Shown one piece after another: positions 52,710 through 61,229 of a stretch of DNA of 64,000 nt. How positions within the stretch are numbered: the first letter of the stretch is position 1; every line of letters begins with the position of its first letter. The stretch lies in assembly GCF_030052815.1 (NCBI RefSeq), contig NC_079499.1, positions 85,413,183-85,477,182 on the forward strand, given 5' to 3'. The notes beneath the pieces were generated by a model, which was not told the origin of the DNA, ran no database searches, and saw only the letters and a list, made by a program, of their open reading frames with translations. A program made the translations under genes and the position numbers. This DNA comes from Hevea brasiliensis (lineage: Eukaryota > Streptophyta > Magnoliopsida > Malpighiales > Euphorbiaceae).

Positions 52710-54542
52710 TCATTCGGCTAGAGGATCACCCCCAGCCTGATCTACATTTTGTTCACTTCCTCTCTCACCTTCGTCTTGGGGAACCAGATCTACCATCCAA
52801 GAGAAGTCCTCCTCGGGATATCGCTTCTTGAGCTCGGCTAAGAGATCCCTATGAGCATTCACATAAGCGCCGGCCTCCCTTGTCATCGCCTCTTCTTCTT
52901 TTACTCTGAGCTCCTCAGTGAGGTGAGCAACTTCACCGGCTCGGAGCTCCCGAACTTCTTCAAGAACATGAGCTCGCTCGGCTAGAACTTGAGCTTGCTC
53001 GGCCAGCTTATCCTCGTAGAACTTCATTCGCCCCTCAATTTCAGATATGTAGTTCTGAGCGGATGAAAGTTGGGATCGGAGGAAAGCCACTTCGTGACCC
53101 ATCTTCTCCACCTCCTTACTCAGACGGTGAGCCTTCTCCCGGATAATGTGCTGGTTCACCAAACTCTCCACATTCAGGCTCATTGTCCGGGTCAGAATGT
53201 CATCAAGATTGTTCGGGGATAACCTATCCCGATCCTCTTGAAGGCAGATCAAAGCCCCCAGGACCTTGGCCAAGCTCGAATTTTCTCGAACAGTCCGGTT
53301 CTTCTCCAGCGAGTGGATCAAAACTTGAGCGCCAAGAGAAAGGGTCCTCACAGGAGGTTGGGAAGGACCCCCTTTCGCACTTGAAGTGACTGGAGGAGGT
53401 GGAGGCGGCTCTTCTTGGCGAGGAGGAGACCGAACCACTTCTATGAACGGCAGTCCTGAGGGTTGAGACGAGCCTCCTTGCATCTCTCCGGGATCGTGGC
53501 TAGGCATTTGAAGCAGCTCTCAGAACGCTTCATCTCCCGCACTTTTCGGGAGACCTCCCTCTTTCGCTTTCGGTTCTCCTTGGAAGCCTCGCCGCTTGTT
53601 ATACCTGCACAAAGAAGAGGTCAGTGAGATCGCTAAGGCCCAAAGATCTGAGATATAAAAAATACCGATGCCGAGGTTAGAGAGCTGAAGCCCGCAATCT
53701 TCGCCAGTAATCAACTCCATTGTCCAGTGATGCAATTCGGCTGTCACTGCATCCAAATAAGAGAACTTCTCTCTGGCCGCTTGATCATTCAGTTCCATCA
53801 CCATCAAGCCTTCTTCCCTATTCAGGGTGATGCGCTTCGGAAGCAAGGGGCCCTGGTGCAGCCAGCTGTGAGGGAAACCCTCAAAGCCGTTCGGAATTTT
53901 ACTCCTCAGAATAAAGAAGCGATTCTTCCAATTCTTCAGGGAGGAGGGCAGATCGATAAAGAGCCCACAATGTGGCTTCGCCTGGAAGAACCAATACTCA
54001 TCGTCCTTTCGACAAGTTAACCTATGTAGTTTGACGAATACCTTAGCTGTAGGACTGAGTCCCTTAGCTTGGCAGAGGCCTCTAAAGGCTACTAGGATCC
54101 GCCACGAGTTTGGGTGAACTTGGGCAATGCACACTTGGTGAAATTTTAAAACTTCCTTGAAGAAGTCGTCAAGAGGGAACCGTAGCCCGGCTTTTAATTG
54201 TTCTTTGTATACCATGATCATATCGTTCTCCTCGAAGAAGTGATCGGCACGAAGATTGCCGTGACACTTAATCAGCTCGTATGAATCAGGCCGAATGTTA
54301 TACTCTTGGCTGAATGACTGCAGGTCAGTTTCTTGAAGGATTGATGGCAGTTCATCCATGGGAAGATTTTCTCTCCCTGAAGAATGTACATGCCTTGATG
54401 GTGCTCCTTGCCCCCGAGATGGAACAGAGGCCCTAGGAGATTTAGGTCACACACTTGGTCCGACCACCTCCACTTCATCAGATGACCACGAGATCTGAAC
54501 GGAAGGGGGGTTTGCCGCTCTTTGACCCTCGGCACCGCTCAT
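52710..54542 (-). pseudogene. Antisense ORF in the LTR of G, gypsy-type transposon domain
   Basis: A single minus-strand frame of about 610 codons from ATG 54542 (MSGAEGQRAANPPSVQISWS) to a stop at 52710, with TGA at 54447-54449 and 53520-53522. Residues about 60-250 match the pattern of the plant 'putative gypsy type transposon' domain: KAGLRFPLDDFFKEVLKFHQ, HPNSWRILVAFRGLCQAKGL, and later a basic NKRRGFQGEPKAKEG. The last 265 codons are Pro-rich, then strongly helical with E/K/L heptads (VEKMGHEVAFLRSQLSSAQN, ERAHVLEEVRELRAGEVAHL), a likely coiled coil. It lies opposite to gag-pol. A TATA box sits upstream at 54705. Function unknown. Confidence 0.8.
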
Positions 54543-54697
54543 TTTCAAAGGAAATAGAGAAATTAAACTAAAAGAAGGATCAAAACCCTTACTGGAGCTT
54601 GATCGGTGTCGGAAGAACTTGAGAAATCGAGAGAATTTTGGAATCGCTCGCGGGATGCTGAAAATGACATAAGAGAGCAACTGGCTGACCCATCCCC

Positions 54698-54705
54698 TAT
54701 TTATA
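54698..54705 (-). promoter_or_regulatory. TATA box of the antisense ORF
   Basis: Minus-strand TATAAATA, about 155 bases before the ATG at 54542; the transcript would start near 54670 with a CT-rich leader. Confidence 0.6.
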
Positions 54706-54957
54706 CCCGTCTGAGATTTAATGCTCACAGTGTTCCAGGCGGTGCATCGGTTAGCGGGACCTGCCAGTTTTTCTGACACGTCTCACGAATATTCCAGAAA
54801 TTCCATAATAAAAGAGATCTGCTAGTTACAGATCGATGAATTAAGGCAGATCGATTAAGGGTTGTTCAGTTAGGAACCGGATCGGATAAACACATCAGAG
54901 ATCGAAAAATAATCAATGCAATAATAATAAAAATGATAATTGATAAAATAAATTTTA

Positions 54958-55105
54958 TTTACAAAAAGGTCAAATTACATCATTTGGGCGATCTCCAGAG
55001 ATCAGTTTACAAAAAGGTCAAATTACATCATTTGGGTGATCTCCAGAGATCGGGTTACATTGAAAGTCAAATTACATCATTTGGGCGATCTCTAGAGATC
55101 GGCAG
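54958..55105 (+). repeat. 48-bp tandem repeat, three units
   Basis: Units start at 54958, 55006 and 55054. Each contains GTCAAATTACATCATTTGGG followed by a GATCTC-AGAGATC inverted repeat. Located upstream of the antisense promoter. Confidence 0.93.
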
Positions 55106-56286
55106 TACATCCCATCAAATAAAGACCTATGTCAAAGCCTAGTCTCGTGGCTGAATCAAAAGATTTGTTAGGCCAGCCATTGACATCAGATAGATGTACA
55201 GCTCAGATGGGGGGATTATGACTCTCATGAAGATGAGAGAGGTCGTCATCAATGTTATTGCTCAGAACTGAGTCGCTGTCGGGACACCCAATGTGGTGAG
55301 AAGCCGAATGAAATTCAAGGCGCAGTCACCAATGTTAAGGGGAATATTAGCAGTCTTCTCGCCCGAAGTCAGTTCGCCAATTATATCGGTCGAACGATTC
55401 GAGATCGACACGATCGAAGTCCTCGATCCAGGTCGGTAAGTTAGTCCAGTTCCCTCACTGTCATCAAATGAGGTTATCATAATTTCCCGATCACCGGGAT
55501 CATAAATTTTCAGTCGGGGAATAAAAAGAACAATCGGAAAAAGATCAAAAGCCACTATCATGGCCGGGACTACTGTCGGAGCAGTTAGAACAGGAAATGT
55601 GAGAAGGAAGAGGAGAAAATCAAATGCGGGGGGCTTCCCGGTTGAAGGTATATATATAGGGAAAATCCGAGCATTTATTACGAGCAGAAAACGAAACAGA
55701 TGCCTCGAAAATCGAAGGAATAAATGCTTTGACTGAACCAGACCGGATGAAGGAGAAGATCAGAGTTGGAGAGGTCGGAAGAGCGAAGCCCAGCATGAGA
55801 GATCGAAAAAGGATCATGTTAGAAAGACCAAAAGAGAGGGAAGGTCGGAAAACAAAGGGAATAAGACAACTCCTGCTAACTGTCGTCATAATTAGAGCCG
55901 AGGTTGTTAAAGCGTCACAGACGAAATCTCCACCGCACGCCCCAAAATCACCCGCATTACTGACATGTGCCAGAGCATGTCATGACAGTGCTGTACATCC
56001 CAATCTCCACCGTTGATCTTACTTGTAAGGACGAGCTCAGAGCCCTTGGATCAAAGAAGAAGACGACAAGACTAGCGCCTTTCACTCCCAGCCCTCGGAT
56101 CTCCTTTGACAAGAAAATTTTGGGCCGTCAGATTAGAAGAGAGAAAGGACAAATATTCTGAAAGGGATCTCAGTCGGTCGTTATGATTCTCTTTAATTCC
56201 TGAGCCTCAGATCATGTCCTTTAAAATCCTAACCCTCCATCTCCCTCAAAATAAATCCTGACCCTTCATGGGGAGCACCAGGTTCC
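55106..56286. other. U3 segment of G without a supported gene
   Basis: Between the 48-bp repeat and the sense TATA box. ORFs of 70-99 codons on both strands lack domains. A minus-strand TATATATA at 55651-55658 is a second possible antisense promoter. Confidence 0.5.
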
Positions 56287-56294
56287 TATAAATA
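56287..56294 (+). promoter_or_regulatory. TATA box of LTR G
   Basis: TATAAATA preceded by a C/T-rich stretch; genomic RNA would start near 56318, leaving about 1.9 kb of R-U5. Confidence 0.65.
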
Positions 56295-57319
56295 CCTGCA
56301 TGAAAATTGTTCAAGGAGGATGAGGAAAAAAGTAGTGACTATAGCGGAAGGACTCTGAAACTTAATTCAGTTCGTTACTTTGCTATTTTTGAGCTTTCAT
56401 AAGAAAAACTTTTGAAACCAGTTTTTTGAAGTATTTTCTTGCAAAGGGATTTTTGAATACTGAAACTCTCCATTTTCAGTTCGTTCATTATCCTGTGACA
56501 CTCTCATTTTTTGTCTTTGATATCTTTATTTCCACTCCCGTTGTCCAAGCTCAACTTCATTCAAACTCGGTTATTATTTTGACCTGACTGCATTTTAGCA
56601 AAGTATCCTTCATTTCAAGGCGAACCTTAGTCCTCAGGCTATTAGCCCATAGTCCTATTACGTTTTGTGATTCCGTAGTTAGTTCAGTAGATTCGGTTCC
56701 CTATAGGTAAGTGCTTATATCGCTGCTTTATCAAGTGCTCATTTTATTTTACGTATTTCCTTTATTTTTATGTTTGTAATTTTCACCAAGTTTATATTGC
56801 ATTAAAAAAAAAGACGCGAAGAAGGTTATTCTCGAGTTTACTTCTTTGTTAATCAGTCCATTCTTTTGTTAATCTTTGTTACTTCAAAATGCAAGAGTTC
56901 TAGTCCCAAGTAGCGTATAAGCAGTTGGATAAATGTAGGTAACTGTATCTTAAGCGTTTCTTTAAAATAATAGAAGGACTAAATAATAAGTCAGGAAAAT
57001 AGTAAAGTTGAATAACTAGACTAACACAGAAGATAATTGGGTAAGATGTCATAAGGCGAAATAAAACCAAATCTCAGATAAATAAATGGAATAGATCGGG
57101 TATCAAAAGGTACTGGTAAGGCGACCACATAGGAGGTCGGTAAAATTCAGTATGGTATCCCCTGTCTAGTCACAAGGTACCAATGAGTTAAAAGAAGCCT
57201 TATTCCGATCCCCGGCATCTTTGAATGCCAGAACCCTTAGTCTTAGGCTCTTGTGATGTGTAGCTGTAATCAAATTTCGAGAGGTTGGAAAAGTCCTTAT
57301 CCGACTCCCATTAAAATAA

Positions 57320-57790
57320 AAGAGATCGGAGGAGAGTTCTTATCTGATTCTCAAGCCTAAAAATTTTAATAAATATTTAAAAGAGATCGGAAGAGAGTTC
57401 TTATCCGATTCTCAAGCCTAAAAATTTTAATAAATATTTAAAAGAGATCAGAAGAGAGTTCTTATCCGATTCTCAAGCCTAAAAATTTTAATAAATATTT
57501 AAAAGAGATCGGAGGAGAGTTCTTATCCGATTGTCAAACCCAAAATTTTCATAAATATTTAAAAGAGATCGGAGGAGAGTTCTTATCCGATTCCCAAACC
57601 CAAAATTTTCATAAATATTTAAAGGAGATCGGAGGAGAGTTCTTATCCAATTCCCAAACCCAAAATTTTCATAAATATTTAAAAGAGATCGGAGGAGAGT
57701 TCTTAAACTCTGATTCTCGACCAAAATTTTCATAAATATTTAAAGGAGATCGGAGGAGAGTTCTTATCCGATTCTCAAATCAAATTTTAA
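57320..57790 (+). repeat. 60-61 bp tandem repeat, about eight units
   Basis: Each unit holds GAGTTCTTATCCGATTCTCA and AAATATTTAAAAGAGATCGG. The GAGTTCT word starts at 57334, 57395, 57456, 57517, 57577, 57637, 57697 and 57758. A minus ORF of 81 codons across it is a repeat artefact. Confidence 0.96.
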
Positions 57791-58182
57791 CAAATACGTA
57801 AAATGACCCCCCCCCCCCTAAAATAAAACTAATACGCAATAGCAACTCACTAAGGGTCATCTCATTTATTCGTGTATCTGGGTAGCCCGAATTGGTGAAA
57901 AATCAAATATTCCCTTTTACCAAAAGGATCAACATTTCCATTCGAACCCTCCTAACTATTAATTTTATTTTATAAAGAACTTGAAATTAAATCTGCTTAC
58001 CCTCATCGAGGGACGAGGTGGGGTGCCTAACACCTTTCCCACCGGTTTACGGACCCCAAACCTAGAATCTCTGTTCTTAAAGTGGTTTCATTTTAATTTA
58101 TTTTCACAAATGGTTTTTTTAATTTCCCTCAAAATTAAAGTGGCGACTCCTTACTCTTTCCCACTTCGGTGAGGGTTCGTCC

Positions 58183-58200
58183 AGGCGACTCCACTGGGGA
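58183..58200 (+). other. Primer-binding site of G, tRNA-Arg type
   Basis: GGCGACTCCACTGGGGA, the sequence used by Ogre/Tat elements with tRNA-Arg. A partial duplicate TGGCGACTCC lies at 58141. Confidence 0.8.
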
Positions 58201-59056
58201 TGGGACTTTTCTTCAACCTCGGCCTAGAGGTCCAATAGCATATTTAATTTTATGTTCCTATAAACTAGAATTATATTTAGATAGGTACAATTTATGAAAT
58301 TCGAAAACCTTAATCTATTAATGTTTGTTATTTCCTCTAACCGCTTTATTTATTTTTGTTTTATATCCTATAGCATTCTCCGTCTAAAAAGGAAAAATAA
58401 AAATCCCCCTGTATTGGGAAGAGGTAAAGGTGTCCCTTCACACACTGAACACTCACATAATGTCCTCACACACTTTAGCCCTATACCCAGGCTTTCTTAC
58501 CCTTTTAGGAAAGTAGGAGGGGGTCATGTAGCGGTACCTGTGGGTTTTACCCCATTAGTATCCGTGAAGGCTTCTGCTCAGATTGAAACTCATTCTATCT
58601 ACTGTGATACCCGTGGAACTTTCCCGACAGTATCATGGGGGATAGAATGGGGCTCTCTTGTTCTGATGGGGGCAATTTGGGAACCTGTGGCTTTTAGAAG
58701 ATTAGACCTTGAGCTAAACTGTCACGATAATTGGAAGCAGTAGCAAGCTACCTTATAAGATAGAACTATCCAATTAGGTAGCACCTAGCCGGTACTAGGA
58801 CTCTCCTTATTTTAGGACAAAAGGGGCATACTTACTCTTACCCTATTCTGCTTGTGTTTTATTTAGTTTTTATTTTTGAGGGTAATCTTGAATCATACTG
58901 TTAAGAAAACCTACACACTTTCCTACTTTGATAAATGTGTAGGTGCCACTCAGCCAACAGTATAATTCAAGACTACCTGAATTTATCCTGCTAACAAGTC
59001 TTTCCTACAAGCATCACCAAAATAAGGTCTATAAAAGGATAAGCATCATTTTTAAT
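58201..59056 (+). other. Leader of G before ORF1
   Basis: Includes an unbroken 149-codon frame (58294-58743) with no recognised domain and a Gly/Val-rich middle. I cannot tell whether it is translated. The rest shows no signal. Confidence 0.5.
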
Positions 59057-60957
59057 ATAGCATCCTCGAGTCAGTCGGCAGAAGAAGTTCTTAAATCAGA
59101 GCAGAATGCTAAACCATGGCCCGAATAGCCTCATAATCCAGTGCCTCCACAAAGTGATACTAGCTCATTACCTTTATTGGACTTGAGCAAAATTAAAGTC
59201 AGAATGAACAGTCTCGAGGGTCTGGCCAATGGTTGGAAGTCATTTCCCGATCAGGTCAAAGCATAATTTGAGAAGAGATATGGGAGGATTGCAACCTTGA
59301 TACGAGTTAAAGTTCAAGTCTCGGCATTAAAGGCCATGTTGCCAGTTTGGAATCCTAAGTATGGGGTGTTCTCTTTCAATGATATCGATACTGCTCCCAC
59401 TATGGAAGAATATCAAGCATTGCTAGAAATTCCTTATGTGGCGCAGAATCAGATTTACCTACACCTCGAGCATAGGCAGACCTGGAAATGGTTCGCACAT
59501 ATGCTGGGGATTCCACTAGAAGAAGCAAAGGCGAGGGAAACTGTCAAAGGGAACACGCATGGATGGTATTGGACTTATCTCAAGAAGTGGTTGGATCAAT
59601 GCATCCAAGATGAACAGTGGGATCAAGCTTCATTGATGCTCGCTTTAGCAATCTACGGCCTGATCTTGTTCCCTGGACCTTCCGGAATCATAACCTGCGG
59701 AGTTGTGGAAATGTTCTGGGCAGTAGATAAACAGAAGGTCAATCCAGTACCGGCAATTCTTACCGAGACTTTCTTAACCCTTACTTACTGCAGACAACAA
59801 GGCAAGGGATCCATTAGATGTTGTTCTCAATTGTTGCACCTCTGGATCATTAGTCATATGTGTCCTGTGGAGACAAAGGGATTAACTTGGTACCTTGACC
59901 AGCCTCTCATCGAGAAAATGACCCGATTAGTAATCAGCCCAAAGGATGAGCCGCAGTGGCAAAAACAGATTTTGAGCTTCAATAGCCATGACTACTGCTG
60001 GAGGAAATTGTGGATGTCGGGTCAATCCATTTTGGTCAAACACGGGGGTAATCAATCAAGATCCCTAATCGGGTATTTGGATACACAAGTTACACTCCGG
60101 CATTAGTAATGAGATAATTCGGCTCAACACAGTTCAGAATCAACATTGAAGAATACCACCAAGGTCATTTCTACCATGAGCTCAATGAAGAGGAAAGGTT
60201 GAAAATAGCTCGTAGATCTTGGGAAAATATCACTCTGATGGAGAGGTCGCCTAAAGGCCCGAGTGCCACGGGCGATTATCTTAAATGGAGGGTTGACAGG
60301 GATCAAGAACACTTGACTGTAGATCCAACAAAATTCAAAGACAGCAACCCTCGCCAAAACATCCTTTCAGAAGAAGATGGTGATCATTTAGCCAACTCCT
60401 TACAAAAGGCAAACACCGAAAACTCGCAACTGCAAGAACAAATAAAATAGTTGGAGGACCAACAGCAGATCCTCAAAAGAAAAGTAAGAAGGCTCAAGGA
60501 AGAAGCAAGGGCCGAAAAGATGGGGTTCGAAGAGCAAGAGATATGGTGGGAAAAGGAAAAAAGCTCTCTCCAAGCTGTAATAAAAGAAGCAGAAGTACAG
60601 AATAGCAAGCTTCAGGAGAAAATGAAATATCAGGAGATACTCATGGAAGAGTATAAACAAGCAAGCAAAAAGAAGAAGCTTGAACTGAAGGAGCAAGCAC
60701 TGCTTATCAACGATATTCTGAAGGAATGTGCTAAAGAAAGGAAGGAAAAAGAAAGACAAGCTGCTCTCTATCAGGAGCTGAAAGAGAATGTTGACCAGCT
60801 GGAGAGAATGATAGCACAGGGAAAACAAGAACTCCTACCTCAATCCGAGTATGCTCTGGAAGTGTTCAACCCTGCCAGACAAGAAGAAAGGTTATATGAG
60901 TATCTCAGAAAATGTCATTACATTATAAAGAACCTCCCTGAGCCTAGGCCAATGTAA
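59057..60957 (+). pseudogene. G ORF1 (Ogre-type, DUF7745-like)
   Basis: Likely former start at 59057, now ATA (ASSSQSAEEVLKSEQ follows). The core matches Ogre ORF1: KAMLPVWNPKYGVFSFNDID, DTAPTMEEYQALLEIPY, WKWFAHMLGIPLEEAKA, ASLMLALAIYGLILFPGPSG and a Trp/His-rich C-terminal half. A frameshift near 60078 leads to YTPALVMR, then EEYHQGHFYHELNEEE and a long Lys/Glu/Gln-rich coiled coil (60360-60830) ending at 60957. Stops are TAG 59126, TAA 59264, TAA 60115 and TAG 60448, all one change from Gln codons. Function in the element unknown. Confidence 0.88.
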
Positions 60958-61229
60958 AGAATGCTGTGTACGAATTATTCAGTTAATAGAATAATTTTTG
61001 GGCCATTATTTAGCAAAATTGTGAATAAATAGTATAACTCTCGTAGGAAACCCCTTGCTAGGGTTATGCGAAAAATTGGATGTGCCATATGGACAGGTAT
61101 CATAGATGCGCATTCAATCCAGTCATTCACAGTCAGACTATCGAACGATGCCATGATAAAATTGATGCAATCATCCTTCTGTAGATTTCATTTTGGCTCC
61201 CAAATGCCACTGTATCCTTTGTCCGAACC
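60958..61229 (+). other. ORF1-gag spacer of G
   Basis: About 270 bp without a clear gene; sequence before the gag start. Confidence 0.5.

Larger units (their letters stand above)
52143..58183 (+). repeat. 5' LTR of G (about 6 kb)
   Basis: Starts TGTCGACACCATATTTTGG where the pol gene of E breaks off and ends just before the PBS. Words GATCGG and CCGATC recur through its whole length, arguing it is one unit. A sense TATA box at 56287 splits it into a long U3 (with an antisense ORF) and R-U5 (with a tandem repeat). The right end is inferred from the PBS; no second LTR is in the window to confirm it. Confidence 0.75.

Noticed and set aside
57488..57733. 81-codon minus ORF with internal repeats
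   Set aside because: Product of the tandem array reading through without stops.
57320..57790. CRISPR-like array
   Set aside because: Tandem units without unique spacers in plant retroelement DNA; it is an LTR minisatellite.
58141..58150. Second PBS-like TGGCGACTCC
   Set aside because: Lacks the ACTGGGGA continuation; the copy at 58183 fits better.
60400..60828. 142-codon minus ORF rich in Leu and Phe
   Set aside because: Antisense shadow of the coiled-coil part of ORF1.
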